Below are positions 1 to 10,200 of a stretch of 64,000 nt of DNA, piece by piece. The first letter of the stretch is position 1. Each line of letters starts with the position of its first letter. A program made the position numbers and the translations under genes. The DNA comes from Christiangramia salexigens (GTDB lineage: Bacteria; Bacteroidota; Bacteroidia; Flavobacteriales; Flavobacteriaceae). Under the pieces are notes generated by a model. The model did not search any database. It saw only the letters and a list, made by a program, of their open reading frames with translations, and was not told the DNA's origin. Location of the stretch: positions 1,770,501 to 1,834,500 of the forward strand of contig NZ_CP018153.1 in assembly GCF_001889005.1 (NCBI RefSeq), read 5' to 3'.

Positions 1-434
1 ATCTTGGATCTGAAGTGGGCGGAGCCTTAGGAAAGCTGAGTGGTGAAAACATTCAGGAGATGATGGTTGCTTTGCCAATAGGTATTACCGGAAACTTTCA
101 GAGCCCTCAGATCAAGCTCAACATGCAGCAGGCGGTAAATAATCTCACTCAAAAGATCGTACAGCAACAAAAAGCAGATCTGCAGCAAAAAGGCCTAAAG
201 GCCATCAATGATATTTTGCAAGGCAAACGAGATCCTAAAGAGCCATTTGTAAAAGATTCAACCGCCACCGGTACTCAAACCAAGAAAGATTCTACGGGAA
301 CCAAAATCCCTACAAAGAAAGATTCCATCAATAGATCACAGCAGGAACAGGTTCAGAATGCCGCCAAAAATATTTTAGGAGGGATCATGAAAAATGCCGC
401 TAAGAAACCGGATACAACTAAAAAGAATAATTAG
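1..434 (+). CDS. AsmA-like protein, C-terminal fragment (5' end outside window)
   Basis: The reading frame is open to the left edge (the codons before the GTG at 15 read L-G-S-E), so only about the last 144 residues of a larger protein are visible. The visible part has the pattern of the C-terminal end of AsmA/TamB-like inner-membrane proteins: a short beta segment reading IGITGNFQSPQIKL, then a helical Gln/Lys-rich tail with repeated KKDS motifs. AsmA-like proteins of Bacteroidota are thought to act in envelope lipid or outer-membrane homeostasis. The family assignment rests on this short tail and is moderate; the truncation is due to the window, not a mutation. Confidence 0.6.
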   Translation, partial: LGSEVGGALGKLSGENIQEMMVALPIGITGNFQSPQIKLNMQQAVNNLTQKIVQQQKADLQQKGLKAINDILQGKRDPKEPFVKDSTATGTQTKKDSTGTKIPTKKDSINRSQQEQVQNAAKNILGGIMKNAAKKPDTTKKNN

Positions 435-471
435 ATATTTTAAATAATTAAAGCTGAGAAGGACCGGAAAG

Positions 472-1269
472 TTAAACGCCGATGTTTATCTCTATCACAA
501 ATCCTTCGTGGCCTCTTACATTGAAGACTGTACCATCTTCAAAAATGAGATACTGTGCCTTGACGCCTTTTAGAACGCCTTCATAGAAAGGTGTTTTTCC
601 CAGATTAAGGGTTTTCACTTTTTTGGGATATTGTCTTACCGGGAAATTTATTTCGGTTTCTTTATTGCTGGCCAGATAGTACTCCTGAGCCTCCTCCGGA
701 ATATGAGCTTTTAACTTTTCGCGTTCTTCAGCAAGATCCAGGTCCAGAACATCATTGGTTAGCATTTTTCGCCAGTTGGTCTTGTCTGAAACATAGTCTT
801 TAAGGGCCACCTCAGTAATTCCCGCAAGATATCTATTGGGAACCTCCACAATTTCTATCGCCTCATGAGCCCCCTGATCTATCCATCGGGTTGGGATCTG
901 TGATCTTCTGGTCACGCCTACTTTTACATCGCTGGAATTGGCTAAATATACCACATGCGGTTGCAACTGGGATCGTTTTTCAAATTCCAGGTCACGGTCT
1001 TCGATATCCAGATGTGCTTTACTGAGTTCCGGGTTTATTACCCAGTCCCCGGCTTGTGGAATAGAGCTGAAGCAATCATAGCAAAAGCCCTGCCTAAAGA
1101 TCTTTTTTTCAAGATGACAATTCAGGCATTCATATTTCAAAAAATTGATACTTATCTTTTTCCCAAGGATCTGATTAAGGTTGATAAAATCGTTTTCCCA
1201 ATTCATGTAATATTGCACTTCATCGGTAATTTCTGTCCTCATCTTGGTTAGAACCCCTTCGTATCTCAT
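472..1269 (-). CDS. DUF2797 domain protein
   Basis: 265 residues, the usual size for DUF2797. The N-terminal part carries two CxxC knuckles (Cys48/51 and Cys63/66) that look like a zinc ribbon. The central segment (VVYLANSSDVKVGVTRR, about residues 107-123) resembles the start of GIY-YIG-like domains. Function is not established for the family; nucleic-acid binding is an inference from the zinc knuckles and this resemblance. It is divergent from the GH3 gene with a 110-bp gap. The start at 1269 gives the MRYEGVL opening expected for the family. Confidence 0.8.
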   Translation of the reverse strand: MRYEGVLTKMRTEITDEVQYYMNWENDFINLNQILGKKISINFLKYECLNCHLEKKIFRQGFCYDCFSSIPQAGDWVINPELSKAHLDIEDRDLEFEKRSQLQPHVVYLANSSDVKVGVTRRSQIPTRWIDQGAHEAIEIVEVPNRYLAGITEVALKDYVSDKTNWRKMLTNDVLDLDLAEEREKLKAHIPEEAQEYYLASNKETEINFPVRQYPKKVKTLNLGKTPFYEGVLKGVKAQYLIFEDGTVFNVRGHEGFVIEINIGV

Positions 1270-1299
1270 TTATTTTATATTTTAGCCTGAATGATTTTT

Positions 1300-1329
1300 T
1301 TGCAAGCTTCAAAGTTTCCATTATTTTTA
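1300..1329 (+). promoter_or_regulatory. Bacteroidota-type promoter for the GH3 gene
   Basis: TTG at 1300-1302, a 19-base spacer, then TATTTTTA at 1322-1329, which matches TAnnTTTG at all but the last base. It lies 50 bases upstream of the GH3 start. No perfect promoter was seen for the divergent DUF2797 gene. Confidence 0.5.
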
Positions 1330-1379
1330 ACCGGACAACTCAACGCCTGCGCTAACTTGCGTTAAAGATAAAAAGAATA

Positions 1380-2906
1380 ATGCCAATTCCATTAGTCAAT
1401 TCAATAGCTTCCTGGTTTCTTAAGAAGCGTATTCATCAAATGGAATTATTTATTAAATACCCTAATGAGGTTCAAAATGAACTGCTTAAGAACCTCATAT
1501 CCACAGCCAAAAACACCGAATTTGGTAAAAAATATCATTTTCATGAGATCGATTGCTACGAAACATTCAGGCAAAGGGTTCCTATTCAAAACTATGAGGA
1601 TTATGAAGCTTGTATAGAGCGCAGCAGACGTGGAGAGAATAATCTTTTCTGGCCAACACCAATTAAATGGTTTGCTAAATCCAGCGGCACCACCAATGCC
1701 AAGAGTAAATTTATCCCTGTAAGTCAGGATTCTCTTGAGTATTGTCACTATGCTGCAGGGAAAGATCTCTTATGTATCTATTTAAATAACAATCCGCAAT
1801 CGCAATTCTTCACAGGTAAAAGCCTGAGATTAGGAGGAAGCAAGGAACTCTATCAGGAAAATGGAACTTCTTACGGAGATCTTTCGGCAATTCTGATAGA
1901 TAATATGCCTTTCTGGGCCGAGTTCAGCAGTACTCCAAGCAATGAGGTTTCACTCATGCACGACTGGGAAGTAAAAATGCAGGCGATCGTCAATGAAACC
2001 ATTAAGGAAAAGGTAACTAGTCTGGCCGGTGTACCAAGCTGGATGCTGGTTCTACTGAACAACGTTCTGGAGACCACCGGAAAAGAAAATCTTTTTGAAG
2101 TATGGCCGTCTCTGGAAGTATATTTTCATGGAGGTGTAAGTTTTGACCCTTATGCGCCTCAATACCAAAAGATCCTGCCTAAGGAGGATTTCCGGTTCTA
2201 TGAGATCTATAATGCATCTGAAGGCTTTTTTGCCTGTCAGGACCAGAATGACAACAAGGACCTTTTACTAATGCTGGATTACGGTATCTTTTACGAATTC
2301 ATTCCTATGGATCAATATGGTAAAGATGAGGAAATTGCCATCCCTTTAAGCGAGGTGGAAATTGATAAGAACTATGCCGTAGTGATCACGACCAATGCAG
2401 GTCTATGGAGATACAAGATCGGGGATACTGTGAGATTCACCAGTATAGATCCATACAGAATAAAGGTGTCGGGACGAACCAAACATCATATCAATGTATT
2501 TGGCGAGGAGCTTATCATTGAAAATGCTGAATCTGCGCTTAAGAAAGTATCGCTTGTTACCAACTGTGAGATCATAGATTACACGGTAGCTCCTGTTTTT
2601 ATGGAAGGCAAGGAAAAAGGAGCACACGAGTGGATGATAGAATTCAAAACGCCACCTAAGGATTTTCATAATTTCAAGGTGCAGCTAGACCTTGCTCTTC
2701 AGGAAGTGAATAGTGATTATGAAGCCAAGCGTTATAATAATATGACCTTGCGAATGCCTACGATCCACGAAGCCAGAGAAAATCTTTTTTATGACTGGCT
2801 AAAGAAAAATAATAAAGTAGGCGGACAACATAAAGTTCCCCGCCTGTCCAATTCAAGATCCTATCTTGAGGAATTACTTCAAATGAACTCACTTAAAGTG
2901 TCTTAG
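1380..2906 (+). CDS. GH3 family acyl-adenylating protein (bacterial GH3)
   Basis: 508 residues, a full-length match to the GH3 fold known from plant acyl-amido synthetases that use ATP to join carboxylic acids such as auxin or jasmonate to amino acids. Visible motifs are the ATP-binding segment [12 protein letters not shown] (99-110, SSGTT core), YNASEGFFA in the middle, and the C-terminal [16 protein letters not shown]. Bacterial members are common in Bacteroidota but their substrate is unknown. Its last 14 bases overlap, on the opposite strand, the stop-codon end of a hemL remnant. No cofactor or pathway neighbour identifies a substrate here. Confidence 0.88.
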   Translation: MPIPLVNSIASWFLKKRIHQMELFIKYPNEVQNELLKNLISTAKNTEFGKKYHFHEIDCYETFRQRVPIQNYEDYEACIERSRRGENNLFWPTPIKWFAKSSGTTNAKSKFIPVSQDSLEYCHYAAGKDLLCIYLNNNPQSQFFTGKSLRLGGSKELYQENGTSYGDLSAILIDNMPFWAEFSSTPSNEVSLMHDWEVKMQAIVNETIKEKVTSLAGVPSWMLVLLNNVLETTGKENLFEVWPSLEVYFHGGVSFDPYAPQYQKILPKEDFRFYEIYNASEGFFACQDQNDNKDLLLMLDYGIFYEFIPMDQYGKDEEIAIPLSEVEIDKNYAVVITTNAGLWRYKIGDTVRFTSIDPYRIKVSGRTKHHINVFGEELIIENAESALKKVSLVTNCEIIDYTVAPVFMEGKEKGAHEWMIEFKTPPKDFHNFKVQLDLALQEVNSDYEAKRYNNMTLRMPTIHEARENLFYDWLKKNNKVGGQHKVPRLSNSRSYLEELLQMNSLKVS

Positions 2907-2986
2907 AAACTTTTGCTACTACCTCAATAGTTTTATTAAGATCCTCATAAGAAAGCGCATCGCTAATAAACCAGGTTTCAAATGCA
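2893..2986 (-). pseudogene. Remnant of the hemL 3' end (about 31 codons plus stop)
   Basis: On the minus strand this stretch encodes [16 protein letters not shown], then a divergent end VVAKVSKTL and a stop at 2893-2895. The functional HemL ends [16 protein letters not shown]...VEKVSREL. At DNA level 2906-2986 matches 11950-12030 at 78 of 81 positions. The homology stops abruptly at 2986, where the rest of hemL is missing. The frame is intact and has its own stop, which falls inside the 3' end of the GH3 gene. This suggests that hemL once ended here, tail to tail with GH3, before the 9-kb block separated them, or that a second hemL allele was lost. Confidence 0.85.
2906..2986. repeat. Left copy of 81-bp direct repeat (hemL 3' end)
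   Basis: Direct repeat partner of 11950-12030, with 3 mismatches in 81. It starts at the last base of the GH3 stop codon. Together the two copies bracket the porV/adhesin block (2987-11949). No integrase, inverted terminal repeats or other mobility gene is visible between them. Confidence 0.88.
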
Positions 2987-3003
2987 GGAAATTGTATAAA
3001 TAA

Positions 3004-3030
3004 AAAACGCCTCACTTTCGTGAGACGTTT
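3004..3030 (-). terminator. Terminator of the adhesin-porV unit
   Basis: Hairpin with stem AAACGcCTCAC/GTGAGaCGTTT and a four-base loop, followed on the minus strand by a run of six T. It lies 25 bases past the PorV stop codon. Confidence 0.75.
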
Positions 3031-3054
3031 AATTATCAAGGATTAATATAATAT

Positions 3055-4233
3055 CTAATTAATACCTGCAGTTGCTTCAGCTGTATTCTCCATAGTATTT
3101 TTCGTTGTTCTGGCATTTAAATCAAAACTCAAGGAAAACTTCAATACTTTATCCTGTTGAAAAGACACCTCATTCACTATAGGTGCCTGGTAACCAAAAT
3201 CAAACATAAACCTGTCATAAGCAACTCCTGCTCCAACGGTGATATGGTTACGGTATCCTTTTTCTCTGCTTTGAGTAATATAACCTGTTCGTAGTTTAAA
3301 ATTATCATTAAAATTGAATTCGGTTCCAATAGATAAAATAACCTCTTTCATTTCTTCCGAGAACCCACCAGGGGCATCACCAAAGGAAGAGAACCAGCCT
3401 CCAGCCGCGCTATTATCTGGAAGGTTTCTCTGATCATCTGTAGCCGGAACTAAAAATTTCAAAGCCTCTCCATAGAACGATAACACATCATTTTTTCCAC
3501 TGGCGATATGATAACCTCCTCCTAATTTAAGAGAAGTAGGAAGGGGATAATCAAATCCAGCCTCATCGGCATATTTAAGCTTAGATCCTAAATTCTTCAA
3601 ATTAAAACCAAGAGTCCATTTATTTTCACGACTTTCCATTGGAGCAGACATATAATATCCTGAAATATCTGCACTCACAGCATTCCCGGTTTTCAGTTGG
3701 ACTTCTGTTCTGCTTTGATTGTCGGTAATATCAGACCGGATGTAACGGGCACTAACCGACATACCAAAGTTCTCCTTCAGTTTTAAACTGTAAGAAAAAT
3801 CCAGAGCCATCTCGTTAGGAACAAAACTTCCCTGAGTAATGATCTCATTTCCCATCTGCTCCTCAACCTGCACATTTCCAAAGCTAAAGTAGGTTAACGA
3901 GCCACTCAAGGCAGATCGCTCATCAAGTTGTTGATAATAAGCCACGTTAGCATGAAATACATCATTGGCATAACCTACGAATTGAGGTATATAGGACAAA
4001 CCTACTCCACTTGCCTTCTCTCCGGCAAAAAGAAATTTTGCAGGGTTATGAAACTGGGAGAATGCGTCAGATAAAGTTGCCACTCCGGTTTCTCCCATTC
4101 CGCCGGCTCTGGCATCTGGCACTACTTGCAGGAAAGGTGCCCCTGTAATTACGGGACGCACCAATTCCTGACTCTTTGCTGACAGACCTGATAATGCAAT
4201 CAACAGGCCTAAAAATATATTATTAGTATTCAT
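3055..4233 (-). CDS. porV: PorV-type type IX secretion outer-membrane protein
   Basis: 392 residues with an N-terminal signal peptide (about 1-21). It has the PorV hallmark GAPFLQVVPDARAGGMG near residues 30-46, then a FadL-like beta-barrel pattern, FGDAPGGFSEE (around 285) and an amphipathic end. PorV (LptO) shuttles type IX secretion (T9SS) cargo from the SprA translocon to the PorU attachment complex at the outer membrane. The usual partner porU is not adjacent. Instead the gene lies 12 bp downstream of a giant T9SS-type substrate, so it may be a dedicated paralogue rather than the housekeeping PorV; which one cannot be told from this window. Confidence 0.85.
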   Translation of the reverse strand: MNTNNIFLGLLIALSGLSAKSQELVRPVITGAPFLQVVPDARAGGMGETGVATLSDAFSQFHNPAKFLFAGEKASGVGLSYIPQFVGYANDVFHANVAYYQQLDERSALSGSLTYFSFGNVQVEEQMGNEIITQGSFVPNEMALDFSYSLKLKENFGMSVSARYIRSDITDNQSRTEVQLKTGNAVSADISGYYMSAPMESRENKWTLGFNLKNLGSKLKYADEAGFDYPLPTSLKLGGGYHIASGKNDVLSFYGEALKFLVPATDDQRNLPDNSAAGGWFSSFGDAPGGFSEEMKEVILSIGTEFNFNDNFKLRTGYITQSREKGYRNHITVGAGVAYDRFMFDFGYQAPIVNEVSFQQDKVLKFSLSFDLNARTTKNTMENTAEATAGIN

Positions 4234-4245
4234 ATTCTAATTCTT

Positions 4246-7200
4246 TTAAAGTGCAATTAATTTTTTAAGATGAACTCTTCCATCCTGATCAATTATTCTT
4301 ACCAATAGGGTTCCTTTAAAAGGAGCAATATCGATCTGCTGTTCATTAAGCTTATTCCCTCGTATAATTTTATACTTATTGGTTTCGGTCTCTAACACCT
4401 GTACCTCGATAATTCTAGATCTAAATGGCACAATAACTTTAGCCATAGAGCTCTGTTTTAAGATCGTTGGTACTACATGAACATTAGAAGTTTCAGGATG
4501 ATTTGTCACCACTATAACTCTTGCACTAGCTTCAGAGGAGTTTCCTAAGGCATCTGTAACAGTTAATACAACCTCATATGATCCATTTGAGGTGAAATAA
4601 TCCCGATCCAGACTAAGGCTGATCTCGCTACATTCATCATAACTACCATCATCAATGTCTTCCGGATTAATCCTTACATTATCATTAGGATCCAGCACCA
4701 CAGTAATATCTTTTGCAAGAGCCACCGGAGGTGTTTGATCTTTAACAATCACCTGCTGTATCTGGGTTGTACTATTACCGTTTCCATCATCAAAAGTCCA
4801 AAGGATCTCATAGTCTCCCTGTTCTTCATAACTAAGAGGATCTGTAGTAGTTCCCGTTACACTACCCGCACAATTATCGGTCGCTGTTGGAGCGGAGATA
4901 GCAGTAACACCGCACTCAACTTCCACTGTTTCTAATTCAGCTATATCCGGAACCGGAGCAGTAATATCATCGATAATGATTTTCTGCTGTTGATATGTTA
5001 CATTAGCATTACTATCCTCGAATTTCCATCTGATCATGGTAGACCCCTGACGGGTTACCGGGAAAACAAGGTCTGTAGTTGCACTAATCTCAATATCACA
5101 ATTATCTGTAGCCAGAGGAGTTGGAACATCCGTTCTTTCTACGATACATTCTGCATAGATAGGTTCCAGTTGATCCATAACAGGTGTCGGAGCTATAACA
5201 TCTTCCACACTTACAATTGCGGTAGCAGATGATTCATTTCCATGGATATCGATTGCTGTTAAGGTCACCGTGTTCTCACCAATATGATCACAGGTGAAAT
5301 CGGACTTATCAAGACTCATGCTTGCAATCCCACAGGCATCATTCGAGCCATTGTCTATCATTTCGGGAGTGATCGAGGCCATTCCCATTTCATCCAGTTG
5401 AACTGTGATATTCTGGGTAATTACCTCTGCAGCGATCTTATCTTCTACAGTAACTATAGCAGTTGCTGAAGCTTCATTGTCGTTAACATCCATTGCCGTT
5501 AGTGTCACTATATTTTCCCCTACATTTTCACAAGTAAAATCTGTAATATCAAGACTCATGCTGACAATGCCACAGGCATCATTCGAGCCATTGTCTATCA
5601 TTTCGGGAGTGATCGAAGCCATTCCCATTTCATCCAGTTGAACTGTGATGTTTTGAGTCAGCACTTCTGCAGCGATCTTATCTTCTACAGTAACGATAAC
5701 AGTTGCTGAAGCTTCATTGTCGTTAACATCCATTGCCGTTAGTGTCACTATATTTTCCCCTACATTTTCACAAGTAAAATCTGTAATATCAAGACTCATG
5801 CTGGCAATGCCACAGGCATCATTCGAGCCATTGTCTATCATTTCCGGAGTGATCGAGGCCATTCCCATTTCATCCAGTTGAACTGTGATATTCTGAGTAA
5901 GCACTTCTGCAGCGATCTTATCTTCTACAATAACTGTAGCTGTTGCCGAAGCTTCATTGTCGTTAACATCAACTACGGTTAATGTTACCGTATTTTCACC
6001 TACATTTTCACAAGTGAAATCGGTAATATCAAGACTCATGCTGGCAATGCCACAAACATCATTCGAACCATTGTTTATCATTTCCGGAGTGATCGAGGCC
6101 ATTCCCATATCATCCAGTTGAACTGTGATGTTTTGAGTAAGCACTTCTGCAGCGATCTTATCTTCTACAATAACTGTAGCTGTTGCTGAAGCTTCATTGT
6201 CGTTAACATCAACTGCGGTTAATGTTACCGTATTTTCCCCTACATTTTCACAAGTAAAATCTGTAATATCAAGACTCATGCTGGCAATGCCACAGGCATC
6301 ATTCGAGCCATTGTCTATCATTTCCGGAGTGATCGAAGCCATTCCCAATTCATCCAGTTGAACTGTGATGTTTTGAGTCAGCACTTCTGCAGCAATCTTA
6401 TCTTCTACAATAACTGTAGCTGTTGCCGAAGCTTCATTGTCGTTAACATCAACTGCGGTTAATGTTACCGTATTTTCACCTACATTTTCACAAGTGAAAT
6501 CTGTAATATCAAGACTCAAGCTGGCAATGCCACAAACATCGTTCGAGTCATTGTCTATCATTTCCGGAGTGATCGAAGCCATTCCCATTTCATCCAGTTG
6601 AACTGTGATATTCTGAGTCAGCACTTCTGCAGCGATTTTATCTTCTACAATAACTGTAGCTGTTGCCGAAGCTTCATTGTCGTTAACATCAACTGCGGTT
6701 AATGTTACCGTATTTTCACCTACATTTTCACAAGTGAAATCTGTAATATCAAGACTCAAGCTGGCAATGCCACAAACATCATTCGAACCATTGTCTATCA
6801 TTTCCGGAGTGATCGTAGCCGTTCCGTTTTCGTCAAGTGCTACTGTGATATTCTGAGTAACTACAGTTGCAGCGATATTATCTTCTACAATAACTGTAGC
6901 TGTTGCCGAAGCTTCATTGTCGTTAACATCAACTGCGGTTAATGTCACCATATTTTCACCTACATTTTCACAAGTGAAATCGGTAATATCAAGACTCATG
7001 CTGGCAATTCCACAAACATCATTCGAACCATTGTCTATCATTTCGGGAGTGATCGAAGCCATTCCCATATCATCCAGTTGAACTGTGATGTTTTGAGTAA
7101 GCACCTCAGCAGGAATGTTGTCTTCCACGGTTACTACAGCTGTGGCTGATGATTCATTATCATTAACATCAACTGCGGTTAATGTTACCGTATTTTCACC

Positions 7201-10200
7201 TACATTTTCGCAGGTAAATTCTGTAACATCCAGTTCCAGACTGGCAATCTCGCAGTTATCTGAAGAACCACCGTCAATCATTTCAGGAGTGATCGTAGCC
7301 GTTCCGTTTTCGTCAAGTGCTACTGTGATATTCTGAGTAACTACAGTTGCAGCGATATTGTCCACTACGGTTACTACAGCAGTTGACGAAGAACTGTTCC
7401 CACTAGCGTCAGTAACAGTAAGCATGGTAGACACCGGTCCAAGTCTTCTACTTGATCCTGTCCAAGCTTCGTTTTGAGAAAATCCCTGAAGATCCCCATT
7501 GAAGCCATTTACCGTTTGATCATTAAGTATATCTCCAGAGGCCTCTTCCATATTATAATATGCCAATAAGCCGGAAGTTTCAGGATTTATCGTTTTTGTA
7601 AAGTCATTCAGGATCTCTTCATCTGTCCTGGCTATGTTCCAAAGCCTAACCTCATCGATCTGCCCAATATGGTGATCGTGAAAACCAGCATAACCTATAG
7701 TAAGCGGATCATTGCTTGTTATTGGGTTGGTTCCTCCAGTATTACTTGCCACTACTTCTCCATTAATATAGAGCTTAGCAACATTCCCTGTCTTTACAGC
7801 TGCCATATGATACCATTCGCCTATATCGATAGGTCTATTAAAAGCTACCTGAACCCCTTGACCGTATTGTTGAAATAACCAGGTTCCATTAGGGAAATAC
7901 CATAATCCATAGTTTCTGGGGCCTACTGGACCTTCAGGACCTGCCCCTTTTCCTACCACTCGTACCCAGTCTCCTGTGAATTCATCAACTTTGAACCAGG
8001 CTTCTATGGTCATATCACCCTGAAGTTGTAATTCTGGGGAGTCTGGTATAGATACATAATCGTCTCCATCAAAATTGAGTGCAGATAAGTTTGGTGTAAC
8101 ACCTTTGTCTACAACATCTTCGCAACCAAAAATCGATTTATCCAAAATTAATTGTAAGTCTTCAGTAGTAGCACAATTATCTGAAGAGCCATTATCTACC
8201 ATTTCTGGTGTGATGCTGGCCATACCGTTGGCATCCAATTCTACTGTAATATTCCTTACTATTGCTTGTGGAGCAGTGTTATCCTCTACTGTTACCACAG
8301 CTGTTGCTGAAGCTTCATTACCGTTGACATCCATTGCCGTTATCGTGACTATATTTTCACCTATATTTTCACAGGTGAAACTGTATTTATCTGCGGTTAT
8401 GGATGCAATACCACAATTATCAGTTGAGCCATTATCAATACTCAATAAGGATGATATGGGTGCATATTTAAAGCTTACGGATGATGAATATCCAGAAGTT
8501 TGATTTACAGACATCCCAACAATAGCGTGACCAGCTGGTGCAAAATTTGTTGTAGTAGCTAAGCTTGTTGTTCCTGTACCAGATCCAATGATACCGGCTA
8601 GCGCGGTGTTATCTATATTGTTTTGATTCCCTGCTACTACCTGGTCTAAACTTTTACCAAATCCCTTAACACCTACATGGGTTCTGGAAGAAAGCTGATG
8701 CTGAAAATCTCCATCCTGAACTTCAAAACCGACCAATACTTCGTTACCCGTTAACATATCAGACCTGGTAACTTCAGTACGAGAACCGCTAAAGCAAGTT
8801 TCTACCGTTTCTGTGCCCAGGCCGCCATCGGCCAGAACTTCTTTACAGACTAATCTGAAATCGTCTAGAATCCAACCTGAAGCACCTTCATAACCCACTG
8901 CCACATATCCCTCAGGACAGTCACAATCTACAGGGGTAGTAGTACTAAGGCTATTTTGTGGTTCTAGTTTCCCGGCTACCGGACCTACAGAATAATCTCC
9001 TCTTATTGAAGCCTGACCATTTTCGTCAAGCTCAACTAGAATATCCTCATAGGTTCTAATAATTGGAGCGATAATATCCACAACTGCCACATTTGCTGTG
9101 GCCGTGGATTGATTACCATTAGCGTCACCAACAGTTAAAGTTACAGGCACACCCGCAGTAGTTCCACCTTCTTGTTGCCAGGTAGCTCCCTGTATAGTTA
9201 AATCATTTCCATTATCTGAAAAATCCTTTAATACAGAGCCGCTACCTTCCTGAACCTTGTAGTAGGCTTCCAATCCGAGTTCTGAACCTGTAATACATCC
9301 TGAAAGGTTATCTTGAATATTCTGTGCTGTTCTAGCTACAGACCAAATTCTAACTTCATCTATTAACCCATTAAAACTTTGACCATAAACCGTAGAGCTA
9401 CCAATACCTAAATTTCCATTGGATCCTATTTGATGTGCATTTCCATTACTAGGATACGTATTCCCATTTACTACAAAGTAACCTACACCTGGGTTAGTAT
9501 TATCATATACAAAAGCAACGTGAGACCAAGCATTATATGTTATGGCAGGCCCTGTAAATTGATACATAGATGCATCACTTCCAGCCTTATACCATACTTC
9601 TGCTTTCAATTGCCCATCATAAATATAAAGATCATAATCACCAGCTTTTCGTATTACCGAATTGACGACATTACTACTTGGCTTAACCCATGCCTCCATA
9701 GTTAACTGATTCATTCCCAGCTCCTCTACATTAGCATTATTATCTCCAGTTGCAATTCCACTGCTGTTAAATAATAATGAAACCTCGCCACATTCTCCAC
9801 CAGAGGAAATGTCAGCACAACTGAAAGTGGATTTATCAAGACTTAAAGTCAGATTTCCAATGGCTGTACAATTATCTGTAGAACCATTATTAACCTGGTC
9901 TGCAGTAATGGTAGCCTGGCCATTCTCATCTAATTGAACAGTGATATCCCGAGCAATTACTGTTGGAGCTGTATTATCCTCTATAGTTACTGCTACTGTT
10001 TGAGACATTTGAGTAGAACATGAAGTATCACCATTAGTTGGAACTGCATGTACATTATAATTAGTGGTAGTGGTTATAGAACCAGTATCAAATGAAATTG
10101 CGCCACCGCCCTCAACTGGTCCATCTATAATACTATCATCAGCATCATTTCTCAGGTAATAGGTAATATCAGGTTGGCTTGTTTCTAAATTTACTGTTGT

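Noticed and set aside
1345..1372. Short inverted repeat AACGC/GCGTT upstream of GH3
   Set aside because: Only five bases per arm with a long spacer; likely chance.
5203..7362. CRISPR-like periodic repeats
   Set aside because: The 240-bp period is coding, in frame and without distinct spacers; it is a protein repeat array.
8075..8503. 142-residue plus-strand reading frame inside the adhesin gene
   Set aside because: Antisense shadow of the repetitive adhesin coding sequence; similar shadows recur at each repeat.
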